NCBI RefSeq assembly: GCF_023896955.1
Contig: NZ_JAMHIW010000003.1
Coordinates: 1-64,000, forward strand
From: Micromonospora sp. RHAY321
GTDB lineage: Bacteria; Actinomycetota; Actinomycetes; Mycobacteriales; Micromonosporaceae
DNA length: 64,000 nt
Direction of reading: 5' to 3'
Part shown: positions 36,806 to 45,736 of the stretch, piece after piece
How positions within the stretch are numbered: the first letter of the stretch is position 1
Layout of the letters: every line of letters starts with the position of its first letter
Translations under genes and position numbers: made by a program
The notes under the pieces: model-generated
What the model saw: the letters and a program-made list of their open reading frames with translations, nothing else
What the model was told of the DNA's origin: nothing
Database searches by the model: none

Positions 36806-37359
36806 CCGCGCCCACCACGCGCTCCGGCACCGGAGCCCCCGCGGCACTGTTCTTCGAAGACCTCGTGCCGGGTCTCACGGTCGACCTGGGCGTTGTCACC
36901 GTGGACGGCGACGAGATGGTGGCCTTCGCCCGCCGCTTCGACCCGCAGTGGTACCACGTCGACGCGGAGCTGGCCGGGGAGAGCCGGCACGGCGGGCTCA
37001 TCGCGAGCGGCTTCTACACCGTCAGCCTGTTCATGCGGGCGTACGTCGACCACCTGCTGTCACGGGCGGCGGCGGACGCCTCCCCCGGTCTGGAGGAGCT
37101 GCGCTGGCTCGCCCCGGTGCGTGCCGGAGACCGGCTCGCCGTCCGGGTCGACGTGATGGGCGCCCGCCCGTCCACCGCCCGTCCGGGCCTCGGCACCGTC
37201 AGCCTCACCGGCACCATGCTCCGCCTCGGCCCAGACGACCGGCCCGAGCAGGAGGTGCTGCGGACCCGCTTCCGTGGCTGGTTCGCGCTGCGCCCGACCG
37301 AGCCCGCAACCGAGGACGAACCGCCCTCGGCGGACCCGTCCGGGAGCCCGTCCGACTGA
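36802..37359 (+). CDS. MaoC-like hydratase-domain protein
   Basis: Hot-dog-fold protein of 185 residues resembling (R)-specific enoyl-CoA hydratases. The catalytic region is RRFDPQWYHVDAELAGESRHGGLIASG when read in pieces: DPQWYHVD supplies the Asp/His-type site and RHGGLIASGF the substrate loop; later GLEELRWLAPVRAGDRL is the typical second half. It begins at GTG 36802, overlapping the GtrA stop in GTGA, so it is coupled to that gene. Its C-terminal 20 residues are acidic and disordered. Acyl-CoA chemistry fits the nearby carboxylase genes; the substrate is unknown. Confidence 0.85.
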   Translation: MTAPTTRSGTGAPAALFFEDLVPGLTVDLGVVTVDGDEMVAFARRFDPQWYHVDAELAGESRHGGLIASGFYTVSLFMRAYVDHLLSRAAADASPGLEELRWLAPVRAGDRLAVRVDVMGARPSTARPGLGTVSLTGTMLRLGPDDRPEQEVLRTRFRGWFALRPTEPATEDEPPSADPSGSPSD

Positions 37360-37399
37360 CCCGCCCCGACCCGTCGGCCGGGGCGGTCACCCGTCCGGA

Positions 37400-37972
37400 T
37401 CAGGTCGTGGTGTCGCGCAGCGGCTTGCCCTCGCGCATGTCGGCGAGGATGTCGCGCATCTCCCCGTCGCCCAGCGAGTGCTTGTCGTGCTGCGCCTCGA
37501 CCAGTTCGTACAGCTTGGTCTGCACCCGGCCGACGCCCGGGACGTCCGAGAGGACCGACTGGCCCCGCTCGCCGGCGGACTCGATGGTCAGCGTGCCGCA
37601 GCCGAGCACCCGCTCCAGGAACCGCTGGTTCATCGAGTGGTCGTTGATCCGGGTGAGCGGGATGTCCCGCCGATCCCGGGAGAAGACGCCCTGCTGGAGC
37701 AGCACCCGCTCATCGGTGAACAGGTAGTGCGTGGTGCGCCAGACCAGGAACGGCCACAGCCCCAGCCAGAGCGCCGCCACCAGCGCGATCACACCGATCA
37801 CGGCCAGCGCGACCGACCCACCACCGCCCGAGGGCAGAAGCAGCACGCCGGCCACCACCGCGGCGACGGCGAGCACCAGCACCGCGATCGGCCGGATCAA
37901 CGCCTTCCAGTGCGGGTGCAGGTGCAGCACGACATGCTCGTCCTCGGTGAGCACGTCTTCGGGGAACGCCAC
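37400..37972 (-). CDS. PH (bPH2)-domain membrane protein
   Basis: 190 residues: cytoplasmic start (FPEDVLTEDEHVVLHLHPHWK), two membrane helices (about 28-75), then a bacterial PH-like domain (THYLFTDERVLLQQGVFSRD, IPLTRINDHSMNQ, GCGTLTIESAGERG). GTG at 37972 has GGAGG 6 nt upstream; the ORF extension to 38056 has none. M. tuberculosis Rv3278c has the same position next to birA as I recall. The function is not established. It is convergent with the MaoC gene. Confidence 0.88.
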   Translation of the reverse strand: MAFPEDVLTEDEHVVLHLHPHWKALIRPIAVLVLAVAAVVAGVLLLPSGGGGSVALAVIGVIALVAALWLGLWPFLVWRTTHYLFTDERVLLQQGVFSRDRRDIPLTRINDHSMNQRFLERVLGCGTLTIESAGERGQSVLSDVPGVGRVQTKLYELVEAQHDKHSLGDGEMRDILADMREGKPLRDTTT

Positions 37973-38051
37973 GGCAACCTCCAACGGGGAAACGACGCGC
38001 TGACCGTAAACCCCCCACCCGGGTACACAACATCCGCCACGCGGCCACCCA

Positions 38052-38142
38052 CCCACTCTTCGCGATCTTGCACTTCCGGTCGCCGTTGTGCGGCTTTCGC
38101 CCTTTTCGTCCAGGCAGCAACTGCAAGATCGCGGAGAGTGGG
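38052..38142. repeat. 21-bp inverted repeat (palindromic element B)
   Basis: Arms 38052-38072 and 38122-38142 match with one mismatch over 21 bases around a 49-nt loop; core CGCGATCTTGCA. It lies between the birA stop and the PH-protein gene start. Confidence 0.9.
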
Positions 38143-38149
38143 CGACGGG

Positions 38150-39025
38150 TCAGCGCAGGTGGAGGACGTCGCCCGCCGCCAGGACGCGGTTGCCGGCGGG
38201 GGTGGTGATGAGGAGTTGGCCGTCGGCGTCGACGCCGGTGGCGGTACCGGTCAGGTCGTCGCCGTTGGGCAGCAGGACCCGCACCTCACGGCCGATCGTG
38301 GCGCAGGCCGCCAGATAGGCGTCGCGCAGGCCGCTCGCCACGGCGTCCCCGCCGGCGGACCGCCAGCGGTCGTACCAGTCGGCCACCGCCCGCAGCAGCG
38401 CCCGGAGAAGCGGGTCCCGGTCGGTGGCCGCCGCGCCGGCCAGTTGCAGCGAGGTGGCCGGCAGCCCGGTCGGGTTCACCGGCAGCTCCTCGGCGCGCAG
38501 CGTCACGTTGAGGCCGATGCCGAGCACGATGGCCGGCGGCTGGGCCGGCGAACGCCCGGGAATCCCCTCGGCCAGCACGCCGGCGCACTTGGCGTCGCCG
38601 ATCAGCAGGTCGTTGGGCCACTTCAGGGAGGCCTCCAGCTCGGCCAGCCGGGCCACCGCCTCGACCAGCGCGACGCCGGCCAGCAGCGGCAGCCAGCCGT
38701 ACCCAGTGGGCGGTGCCGCCGGCCAACCGCGGTCCGGCACGGCCTCACCGGGCCGCAGCAGCACGCTGGTGGTGATCCCGGCCCGCGGCGGTGACTGCCA
38801 GACCCGGCCGCGCCGGCCACGCCCGGCGGTCTGCCGCTCGGCGACCACGACCAGTCCCTCCGGCTCGCCGGCCCGGGCCGCCTCGGCCACGTCGGCGTTG
38901 GTGGAACCCGTCTCGGCGAGCAGCTCCAACCGGGCCCACGGGCCGTGCGGCGCGACCAGCGCGCGCCGCAGCCGGGTCGCCGACAGTGGCGGGCGGTCCA
39001 GATCGGTGTACGGGGAGCCCGGCAT
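38150..39025 (-). CDS. birA: Biotin--[acetyl-CoA-carboxylase] ligase
   Basis: Attaches biotin to the carrier lysine of acyl-CoA carboxylase subunits such as AccA here; 291 residues. ETGSTNADVAEAA, the biotinyl-AMP loop GRGRRGRVWQSP (about 69-80), SLKWPNDLLI and the C-terminal SH3-like domain (VDADGQLLITTPAGNRVLAAGDV) are present. There is no N-terminal HTH, so it is a class I ligase without repressor function. ATG 39025 is 6 nt after TAGGCT, predicted leaderless, divergent from accD, which uses the same layout. The pair sharing a gap of 83 nt suggests co-regulation. Confidence 0.95.
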   Translation of the reverse strand: MPGSPYTDLDRPPLSATRLRRALVAPHGPWARLELLAETGSTNADVAEAARAGEPEGLVVVAERQTAGRGRRGRVWQSPPRAGITTSVLLRPGEAVPDRGWPAAPPTGYGWLPLLAGVALVEAVARLAELEASLKWPNDLLIGDAKCAGVLAEGIPGRSPAQPPAIVLGIGLNVTLRAEELPVNPTGLPATSLQLAGAAATDRDPLLRALLRAVADWYDRWRSAGGDAVASGLRDAYLAACATIGREVRVLLPNGDDLTGTATGVDADGQLLITTPAGNRVLAAGDVLHLR

Positions 39026-39108
39026 GCCGCCAGCCTACGGCGGCGCCCACACCGCACTGAGGTGTACTGCACAGCGGCGGCGACCTGAACCATCGTTATA
39101 TTCCCAGG

Positions 39109-40692
39109 GTGACTACCGAGACCGGGACCAACATGCACAGCACCGCGGGCAAGCTGGCGGACCTGGAGCGCCGCGTCGACGAGGCGGTGCACGCCGGATC
39201 GGCACGCGCGGTCGAGAAGCAGCACGCGCGCGGTAAGAAGACCGCCCGCGAGCGGATCGAGATGCTCCTCGACGAGGGCTCCTTCGTCGAGCTGGACGAG
39301 CTGGCCCGGCACCGGTCCACAGCCTTCGGGCTGGAGAGGAACCGCCCGTACGGCGACGGCGTCGTCACCGGCTACGGCACGGTGGACGGCCGGCAGGTCT
39401 GCGTCTTCGCGCAGGACTTCACGGTCTTCGGCGGTTCGCTCGGCGAGGTCTTCGGCGAGAAGATCGTCAAGGTGATGGACCTGGCCATGAAGATCGGTTG
39501 CCCGGTGGTCGGCATCAACGACTCCGGCGGGGCGCGCATCCAGGAGGGTGTGGTCTCGCTCGGCCTCTACGGCGAGATCTTCTTCCGCAACGTCCGGGCC
39601 TCCGGCGTCATCCCGCAGATCTCGCTCGTGATGGGTCCCTGCGCCGGCGGCGCGGTCTACTCCCCCGCGGTCACCGACTTCACCGTGATGGTCGACCAGA
39701 CCTCCCACATGTTCATCACCGGCCCCGACGTGATCAAGACGGTGACCGGCGAGGACGTCGGCATGGAGGAGCTGGGCGGCGCCCGGACGCACAACTCCCG
39801 CAGCGGCAACGCGCACTACCTCGCGAGCGACGAGGAGGACGCCGTCGAGTACGTCAAGGCGCTGCTGTCGTACCTGCCGTCGAACAACCTCGACGAGCCG
39901 GTGGTCTACGAGGCTCCCGCCGAGCTGGCGATCAGCGACGAGGACCGCGAGCTGGACACGCTGATCCCGGACTCGGCCAACCAGCCGTACGACATCCACC
40001 GGGTGATCGAGCACGTGCTCGACGACGGGGAGTTCCTCGAGGTCCAGCCGCTCTACGCGCAGAACATCGTGGTCGGCTACGGCCGGGTCGAGGGACGACC
40101 GGTCGGGGTGGTGGCCAACCAGCCGATGCACTTCGCCGGCACCCTGGACATCGCCGCCTCCGAGAAGGCAGCACGGTTCGTCCGCACCTGCGACGCGTTC
40201 AACATCCCGGTGCTGACCTTCGTGGACGTGCCCGGATTCCTGCCCGGCACCGGCCAGGAGTGGGACGGCATCATCCGCCGGGGCGCCAAGCTCATCTACG
40301 CGTACGCCGAGGCGACCGTCCCCAAGGTCACCGTGATCACCCGCAAGGCGTACGGCGGGGCGTACGACGTGATGGGTTCCAAGCATCTGGGCGCGGACCT
40401 GAACTTCGCCTGGCCGACCGCGCAGATCGCGGTGATGGGCGCGCAGGGCGCGGTGAACATCCTCTACCGCTCCGAGCTGGCCGGCGCCGAGGACCCGGCG
40501 GCGGTCCGCGCCGAGAAGATCGCCGAGTACGAGGACACCCTGGCCAACCCGTACGTGGCGGCCGAGCGCGGGTACATCGACTCGGTGATCCCGCCGCACG
40601 AGACGCGCACCCAGATCGTCCGGGCGCTACGAGTCCTGCGCACCAAGCGCGAGACCCTTCCCCCGAAGAAGCACGGCAACATCCCCCTCTGA
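39109..40692 (+). CDS. accD: Acyl-CoA carboxylase carboxyltransferase (beta) subunit
   Basis: Transfers CO2 from carboxybiotin to acetyl- or propionyl-CoA, 527 residues. Both halves of the carboxyltransferase fold are present: [55 protein letters not shown], then [25 protein letters not shown] and [21 protein letters not shown] 39109 lies 6 nt after TATATT (39097-39102), a strong leaderless promoter. It is of the AccD5 type and would pair with AccA (55399) and AccE (47899). It is convergent with the gene at 40792. Confidence 0.96.
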   Translation: MTTETGTNMHSTAGKLADLERRVDEAVHAGSARAVEKQHARGKKTARERIEMLLDEGSFVELDELARHRSTAFGLERNRPYGDGVVTGYGTVDGRQVCVFAQDFTVFGGSLGEVFGEKIVKVMDLAMKIGCPVVGINDSGGARIQEGVVSLGLYGEIFFRNVRASGVIPQISLVMGPCAGGAVYSPAVTDFTVMVDQTSHMFITGPDVIKTVTGEDVGMEELGGARTHNSRSGNAHYLASDEEDAVEYVKALLSYLPSNNLDEPVVYEAPAELAISDEDRELDTLIPDSANQPYDIHRVIEHVLDDGEFLEVQPLYAQNIVVGYGRVEGRPVGVVANQPMHFAGTLDIAASEKAARFVRTCDAFNIPVLTFVDVPGFLPGTGQEWDGIIRRGAKLIYAYAEATVPKVTVITRKAYGGAYDVMGSKHLGADLNFAWPTAQIAVMGAQGAVNILYRSELAGAEDPAAVRAEKIAEYEDTLANPYVAAERGYIDSVIPPHETRTQIVRALRVLRTKRETLPPKKHGNIPL

Positions 40693-40707
40693 GCGCGCTC
40701 GCGGCCT

Positions 40708-40771
40708 GCGCAACTTCAGGGAAAGAGTGGCCTCGGGACGCCCGGAGGCGCCTACATCCCTGAAGTTGCGC
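40708..40771. repeat. 15-bp perfect inverted repeat (palindromic element C)
   Basis: GCGCAACTTCAGGGA (40708-40722) and its complement (40757-40771) around a 34-nt loop, in the convergent gap between accD and the 40792-41658 gene. It may also act as a terminator in both directions. Confidence 0.9.
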
Positions 40772-40791
40772 GGATCAGGAACCGGCTCATG

Positions 40792-41658
40792 TCAGCACGG
40801 CGGGTTGGCGGCGAGGCACATGCGGTGGGCAGCCACCTCGGCGAGGCGGCTCAGCTCCGGCTCGGTGCCGTCCCGTCCCAGGGTGAGCACCGCGACCACA
40901 TCGCCCACCTGCACCACCGCCGTGCTGGTCGGTCGGGGCGCGTCGCCAATGGTCTCGCCGGTCTTCTGGTCGCGGACGGGCGACTGGGTGTGGCGCACCA
41001 TGGCGGCCCCGTCGCCTGCAAAGCTCCGCTGGACGACTGTCCAGTTGTGCACCGCCTGCGCGGTGACCGTCTGTTCCGCCATCGTGTAGGGCCCGGCGCT
41101 CGCCCACTCGGCGCAGGTGGCCAGCAGTCGGTCGAGGTCGGCGAACAACGACGCACCCGTCTCCGGCGCCACCCGGTACAGATCCTGCTTGAGTAGCAGG
41201 TCACCGACGGTGTGGTCGACGCCGACGGGGCGTTCCCGCAGCAGGGTCTGCGACCGTGACCAGCGGGATATCGGCCAGGTGGGCGTCATCCCCCGGCTCT
41301 GCCCGCAGTGACCCAGCATCGAATCCACCAGGATCGGCTGCGCGAAGTCCGACTCGCTGAGCTGCACCTGCGCCGGTTGCGACAGGTCGGCCGGTTGCAC
41401 CAGGGACTCAGCGGCGATCTCGCCACGGGCGGGTGGGGTCGGGGAGGCCGAAGCCGCCACCGGAGGCGGCGCCGACTCTCCACCGCCTCCGGTCGCGACG
41501 AAGGCGGACACGCCCGCCAGCGTCAGCACGACCGTCGCCGCCACGGCGGTACGTCGGCTGCGCCGGCGGGCGCGGGCCCGGATGTCCTGTGGCTCCGGCC
41601 ATCGCACGTCCTCCAGGTCACGGCGGACCTGTTCGACGAATGCCAGGTCGTCACGCAT
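40792..41658 (-). CDS. Probable membrane anchored partner of a SigE-family sigma factor
   Basis: 288 residues: a short cytoplasmic part (MRDDLAFVEQVRRDLEDVRW), one membrane helix (about 39-60), and a large extracellular domain with two regularly placed Cys and TSTAVVQVGDVVAVLTLG. No zinc anti-sigma motif is seen, but the gene overlaps the sigma factor stop by 8 nt, the position of an anti-sigma or sensor gene. Sensing of an envelope signal is inferred from the topology. It is convergent with accD. Confidence 0.75.
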   Translation of the reverse strand: MRDDLAFVEQVRRDLEDVRWPEPQDIRARARRRSRRTAVAATVVLTLAGVSAFVATGGGGESAPPPVAASASPTPPARGEIAAESLVQPADLSQPAQVQLSESDFAQPILVDSMLGHCGQSRGMTPTWPISRWSRSQTLLRERPVGVDHTVGDLLLKQDLYRVAPETGASLFADLDRLLATCAEWASAGPYTMAEQTVTAQAVHNWTVVQRSFAGDGAAMVRHTQSPVRDQKTGETIGDAPRPTSTAVVQVGDVVAVLTLGRDGTEPELSRLAEVAAHRMCLAANPPC

Positions 41659-42151
41659 CGGTAGCCTCCTCCAGATCAGAGACGGCGAGCAGCCCGGCGA
41701 GCGCGGCGCGCCCCCGGGAGAGCCGGGCCTTGACCGTGCCGACCGGAGCATCGGTCTCCCGTGCCACCTCGGCGACCGGCATGCCGACCAGGTAGTAGAG
41801 GGCGATGGCGACGCGTTGCTCCTCGGGCAGCCGACGCAGCGCGGCGACCACCTCGACGGTGTCGGTGCCCGGGCCGGGAACGGTCTCGGTGGCCCCGTGC
41901 CGCAGGTACGCGCGGGCCCGACTGCGCAGGCTGCGCCACCGGCTGACCGCGATGCGGCTGGCCACCACCCGCACCCACGCCTCCGGCTCGTCGTACTGGC
42001 TGACCGTCGACCAGCGCTGCCACGCCCGGATGTACGCCTCCTGCACGGCGTCCTGCGCCTCGACCCGGTCGCCGGTGAGCACGTAGACGAAACCGAGCAG
42101 CCGTTGCCGGCTCCCTCGGTAGAACTCGTCGAACCCGTCGACGTCCGGCAC
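41651..42151 (-). CDS. SigE-family (ECF) RNA polymerase sigma factor
   Basis: Extracytoplasmic-function sigma factor of 166 residues. Region 2 shows GDRVEAQDAVQEAYIRAW and region 4 LPEEQRVAIALYYLVGMPV followed by EVARETDAPVGTVKARLSRG. The early motif FDEFYRGSRQRLLGFVYVLTG is typical of the actinobacterial SigE-type 170-residue family. GTG 42151 has GGGGAGG 6 nt upstream. It overlaps the downstream membrane protein gene and so is probably translationally coupled. The regulon is not visible here. Confidence 0.92.
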   Translation of the reverse strand: MPDVDGFDEFYRGSRQRLLGFVYVLTGDRVEAQDAVQEAYIRAWQRWSTVSQYDEPEAWVRVVASRIAVSRWRSLRSRARAYLRHGATETVPGPGTDTVEVVAALRRLPEEQRVAIALYYLVGMPVAEVARETDAPVGTVKARLSRGRAALAGLLAVSDLEEATDA

Positions 42152-42213
42152 CCACTACCTCCCCGTGTCGGTCGCAGGGAACACGCGCCGGGCGGGGCCG
42201 TCGGTTGCCGCGA

Positions 42214-43197
42214 TCAGGCGATCATCTTCTCCAGCTCGGCGAGCGGGAACGCGCCGGCCGCGATGCGCTCCCGGACGGCCCGGCGCACCGCGCGCTGCAC
42301 GGCCACGTTGGCCGGCGTCGGTACGCCGTGCAACCTGCCCAGCAGCGTGATCTCCCCGTTGAGGTGGTCCACCTCGGTGGAGCCGGTGCCCCGGGCGAGA
42401 CTCTGCCAGGTGGAGCCGCCGGAGCGACCCTCGCCGTCGACGGGCCGCTGCTGGACGAGGTCTCCGCGTTCGGCCTTCTCCTCCTCCGGCGAGGTGTGGG
42501 CGATGCTCGCGGCTGCGAACGCGGCCAGGCCCTCGGCGCGTACCCGCTCGATCAGCGCCTCCGGGATGTCCCGGCCGAGCAGCGCCTGCAGGCCGTTGCC
42601 GAGGTTGCTGAGCAGCTTGCCGTACTTCCAGCGCATCACGTCCGGCCGGATCGGAGCGACGAACCCGGCGGCGGTGAGGTCCGCGGCGACCCCTTGATCG
42701 GTGTCGTCGGCGCCGGACGGGTACCGCCCGACATGCAGCATCCCGGGGTGCGGGTATCCGTTCGCCACCACCATGCCCGGCTCCAGGTGTGTGGCCGGCA
42801 GCCACACGCAGACCGGATGCACGTCGGCGAAGAGTCGCAGCGCGGCGCGCTCGTTCGCCACCCCGTTCTGCGCGGTGACCAGCGGCAGCCGCTCGCCCGC
42901 CGTGCCGCCGCCGGCCACCGGCGCGTCCACCCAGGCGGCCAGCGCGCCGGCGGTGTCCTGCGACTTGACGGTGAGGACCAGCACCGTGTCGGCGGGCAGC
43001 GGCTGGTCGTCGGGGCCGTCCACGGCGGCGAGCCGGGCGGTGACCTCGCCGTCGGGCTGGCGCAGGGTCAGACCCCGCGCGCGGATCGCGTCCAGGTGCG
43101 CGCCCCGGGCCACCAGGGTCACGTCCCGGCCGGCCTGGGCCAGCCGTACGCCGATGGTCCCGCCGACCGCGCCCGCCCCGATGATCACATATCGCAT
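42214..43197 (-). CDS. 2-dehydropantoate 2-reductase family oxidoreductase
   Basis: PanE/ApbA-family reductase of 327 residues. NADP motif IIGAGAVGGTIGVRLAQAG at the N-terminus, VLTVKSQDTAGAL, TAQNGVANERAALR, and the C-terminal helix bundle with WKYGKLLSNLGNGLQAL. It also has TEVDHLNGEITLLGRLHGVPTPAN, the family's hydride-transfer/ligand segment. True ketopantoate reductase activity is likely but substrates in this family vary. It is 62 nt upstream of the sigma gene, same strand; a separate promoter is likely. Confidence 0.87.
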   Translation of the reverse strand: MRYVIIGAGAVGGTIGVRLAQAGRDVTLVARGAHLDAIRARGLTLRQPDGEVTARLAAVDGPDDQPLPADTVLVLTVKSQDTAGALAAWVDAPVAGGGTAGERLPLVTAQNGVANERAALRLFADVHPVCVWLPATHLEPGMVVANGYPHPGMLHVGRYPSGADDTDQGVAADLTAAGFVAPIRPDVMRWKYGKLLSNLGNGLQALLGRDIPEALIERVRAEGLAAFAAASIAHTSPEEEKAERGDLVQQRPVDGEGRSGGSTWQSLARGTGSTEVDHLNGEITLLGRLHGVPTPANVAVQRAVRRAVRERIAAGAFPLAELEKMIA

Positions 43198-43265
43198 GGC
43201 CTCATTCTGCCCGTCCGGCGAGGTGGCAGAGCCGGCGCTGGCCGACCGGCGGTCGGGCTCTGCGA

Positions 43266-44009
43266 TCAGACGGTCAGGCCGGCGTCGCTGAGGATCGGGC
43301 CCGCCAGCAGCAGGGCTCCGGCGACGAGCGCGACCACGTTGACCAGGGCGAAGAAGGTCACCCAGAAGAACGCCGGGAACGGGGTGAGCCCGGCGAGCTG
43401 ATCGGCGTCGGAGGCGGGCATCCGGCCGCGGGAACGCAGCCGTTGCAGCTCCACCACCGGCCGCACCCCGCCGAGCAGCAGGAACCACACCCCGGTGTAC
43501 GCGAACGCGGCCTGCACCTGCGGGGTGGCGTACCACGAGACTGCGAGCACCAGGGCGCCGGTGACCAGCAGCGACACCACGCCGAAGGCATTGCGGATCA
43601 TGACCAGCATGGCGAGCAGCAGCGCCACCGCGACCCAGAGCAGCAGGGTGATCCGGTTGCCGCCGAGCAACCAGGCACCGGCCAACCCCACCAGCGGTGG
43701 GGCGACGTAGCCGGCGAGCAGGGTGAGGATCATCCCCGGCCCGGTGGGCCGGCCGGCGGAGAGCGTCAACCCCGACGTGTCCGAGTGCAGCCGGATGCCG
43801 CGCAGCTTGCGGCCGGTGAGCAGGGCGATCAGCGCGTGCCCGCCCTCGTGGGCGATGGTGATGGCGTTGCGGGCGATCCGCCACGGCAGTCGGGTGCTGA
43901 CCACCACCAGAGCGACGGCCGCGGTGATCAGCACCAGCAGTGGGGGCGGGTCCGGCTGTGCGCCGAACAGCGTGTCCCACAGGTCGCCCAGCCCGTCGAT
44001 CGACATCAT
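43266..44009 (-). CDS. M50-family membrane metallopeptidase
   Basis: Polytopic site-2-protease-like protein of 247 residues. The zinc motif is AHEGGHALIALLTG (HExxH-type, HEGGH, about residue 54). Six helices follow; ALVNVVALVAGALLLAGP is last. The M50_B-like family has no PDZ domain, as here. The substrate is unknown; a membrane protease next to a sigma/anti-sigma pair invites the idea of regulated proteolysis, but it is separated by panE-like gene and not coupled. Start ATG 44009 (or 44006) follows TAGGCT by about 8 nt. Confidence 0.85.
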   Translation of the reverse strand: MMSIDGLGDLWDTLFGAQPDPPPLLVLITAAVALVVVSTRLPWRIARNAITIAHEGGHALIALLTGRKLRGIRLHSDTSGLTLSAGRPTGPGMILTLLAGYVAPPLVGLAGAWLLGGNRITLLLWVAVALLLAMLVMIRNAFGVVSLLVTGALVLAVSWYATPQVQAAFAYTGVWFLLLGGVRPVVELQRLRSRGRMPASDADQLAGLTPFPAFFWVTFFALVNVVALVAGALLLAGPILSDAGLTV

Positions 44010-44110
44010 GGGGCGCGAGCCTACCGGCGGCGATCGGTGTCGGTTCCGGGCCACCTCCTCGTATCGTGTGAGACTGATCGGGTGGCGAGCGGAGCGGGAG
44101 GTGAACGCAC

Positions 44111-44506
44111 GTGAGCGCAGCGCCCCTGGAGCCGCATGTCGGACTGTGGACCGAGGCCGACTACTTCGCCTTGGGCGAGACGCCTGACCGGATCGAACTG
44201 CTCGACGGGAGCCTGTTGGTGAGCCACGACGAGGGCACCTTTCTCGACGCCGATCGAGTGTCTCTCGTCGGTGAGGTCGTCTCGCCGGGTAACGCCGCCG
44301 CCGATCGTCTGCTCAAGATGCAGCTCTACGCCATCGCGCGGATCCCCTGGTACCTGCTGGTCGAACAGGACGGCGACGGGCACTCCCTGCGGCTGTTCCG
44401 GCTCGACGGCGGGCACTACGTCGAGGACCAGGTGGCCAAGCCCGGCGAGACGCTGACCATCGTGGAACCGTTCCGCTGGCAGCTCGACCCGGCCGCCCTG
44501 CGCTGA
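44111..44506 (+). pseudogene. Internally deleted Uma2-family endonuclease relic
   Basis: 131 residues, whereas Uma2-family proteins are usually about 190. The N-terminus ([31 protein letters not shown]) and the C-terminus ([41 protein letters not shown]) are well conserved. The middle part, which in intact relatives contains the catalytic PDLVV acidic strand, is replaced by a few residues ([13 protein letters not shown]). The frame is kept, so this is an in-frame deletion of about 60 residues. The protein, if made, should lack nuclease activity. GTG 44111. Confidence 0.75.
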
Positions 44507-44632
44507 CCCGGTTCACCGCGATGTCGCCGGCCCACCAACACCCGTCGATGAAAGTTTCTTCAGCAACTCTTGTGATCTAGGGCACTAAGCTCCAAAGATG
44601 GGCGTCAATAGAAGACGTCCTTGGAGGCAGCC

Positions 44633-45388
44633 ATGGCCCGTACCAGATCACCGCTGCGCCGCGTGCTCGCGACCGGCCTCACCGTCCTCGCCACCGCTGC
44701 GGCGGCCCTGGTCGCGACCGCCGGCCCGGCGGCCGCGGCGACCACGCCCGGCATCGACGTATCCCGCTACCAGGGCACCATCAACTGGACGAGCGTCCGC
44801 AACGCCGGCATCCAGTTCGCCTTCATCAAGGCCACCGAGGGCACCAGCTACAAGGACCCGAACTTCAACGCCAACTACGTCAACTCGTACAACGCCGGGG
44901 TGATCCGCGGGGCGTACCACTTCGCCCGGCCGAACATCTCCGCCGGTTCGACCCAGGCGAACTACCTCGCGTCCAACGGCGGCGCCTGGTCGGCCGACAG
45001 CCGGACGCTCCCCGCCGCGCTGGACCTGGAAGCCAACCCGTACGCAGGCGGCTACTGCTACGGGCTCAGCACCACCGGCATGCGCAACTGGGTGCAGGAC
45101 TTCCTGAACACCTACCGCTCCCGCACCGGCCGCTACGCGGTCATCTACACCACGACCAGCTTCTGGAACCAGTGCACCGGCAGTTGGACCGGCCCGTGGG
45201 CGAACCACCCGCTCTGGCTGGCCCGCTGGTCGAGCACGCCGGGCACGCTGCCGGCCGGCGCTCCGGTGTGGAGCTTCTGGCAGTACACGAGCACCGGCGT
45301 CGTCTCCGGGATCAGCGGCAACGTGGACCGCAACTACTGGAACGGTGACCGCACCCGGCTGATCGCCCTGGCCAACAACACGCCCTGA
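44633..45388 (+). CDS. Secreted GH25 family lysozyme
   Basis: Muramidase of 251 residues with a Sec signal peptide ([12 protein letters not shown] ... AGPAAAA, cleavage near residue 36). The GH25 core has GIDVSRYQGTINW (Asp), FIKATEGTSYKDPNF, GAYHFARP, ALDLEANP (catalytic DxE), and WQYTSTGVVSGISGNVDRNYW. It has no wall-binding domain. It likely remodels own or competing cell walls. ATG 44633 has TTGGAGG 6 nt upstream; a -10 TAAGCT lies at 44586-44591, and a weak CRP-like element (TGTGA-N6-GCACT) at 44571-44586. Confidence 0.95.
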   Translation: MARTRSPLRRVLATGLTVLATAAAALVATAGPAAAATTPGIDVSRYQGTINWTSVRNAGIQFAFIKATEGTSYKDPNFNANYVNSYNAGVIRGAYHFARPNISAGSTQANYLASNGGAWSADSRTLPAALDLEANPYAGGYCYGLSTTGMRNWVQDFLNTYRSRTGRYAVIYTTTSFWNQCTGSWTGPWANHPLWLARWSSTPGTLPAGAPVWSFWQYTSTGVVSGISGNVDRNYWNGDRTRLIALANNTP

Positions 45389-45419
45389 TCCGCACGGTCC
45401 GCCCGCCTGGGGAGGCAGT

Positions 45420-45476
45420 TGGCGGCAGCGGGATCGGCTGTCACCTCACGGTCGACAATCGGTCCGGCTGCCGCCA
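45420..45476. terminator. 10-bp stem hairpin, probable bidirectional terminator
   Basis: TGGCGGCAGC (45420-45429) and GCTGCCGCCA (45467-45476), in the gap between the convergent lysozyme gene and the 45493-45726 gene. The loop is 37 nt and there is no U-run. Confidence 0.4.
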
Positions 45477-45492
45477 CGCCACCGGTACGGGG

Positions 45493-45726
45493 TCAGGCCC
45501 GCCGTCGGCTCATGACCGGCACCGCCACCGGCGCGTCCTCACGCACCAGAGCGCCCCGCCGGGTCAGCTTCCACACGCCCACCCCGCAGACGGCAACGGT
45601 CACGACGCTGAGCAGTGCGATGAACGCCCCGATGCCCGCGCTGACCAGCAGCAGGACCACGTCACCGAGTGCGACGAGCATCCACAGTGCCAGCCGGGGC
45701 CGAGCGTCCCTCCGTCGGTAACCCAT
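45493..45726 (-). CDS. Small two-helix membrane protein
   Basis: 77 residues with two helices (LALWMLVALGDVVLLLVSAG, and LLSVVTVAVCGVGVWKL) and basic ends. Unknown function. ATG 45726 has a very strong ribosome binding site (GGAAGGAGG) whose first bases also pair with an upstream inverted repeat at 45765-45775, so translation may be attenuated. The frame to 45780 is rejected. It is likely separate from the kinase gene upstream (45817). Confidence 0.7.
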   Translation of the reverse strand: MGYRRRDARPRLALWMLVALGDVVLLLVSAGIGAFIALLSVVTVAVCGVGVWKLTRRGALVREDAPVAVPVMSRRRA

Positions 45727-45736
45727 GTCGTACCTC

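Noticed and set aside
40792..44009. Regulated intramembrane proteolysis unit (sigma factor, anti-sigma, site-2 protease)
   Set aside because: The M50 protease is separated by an unrelated reductase gene with no coupling, and the anti-sigma candidate has no visible cleavage motif.
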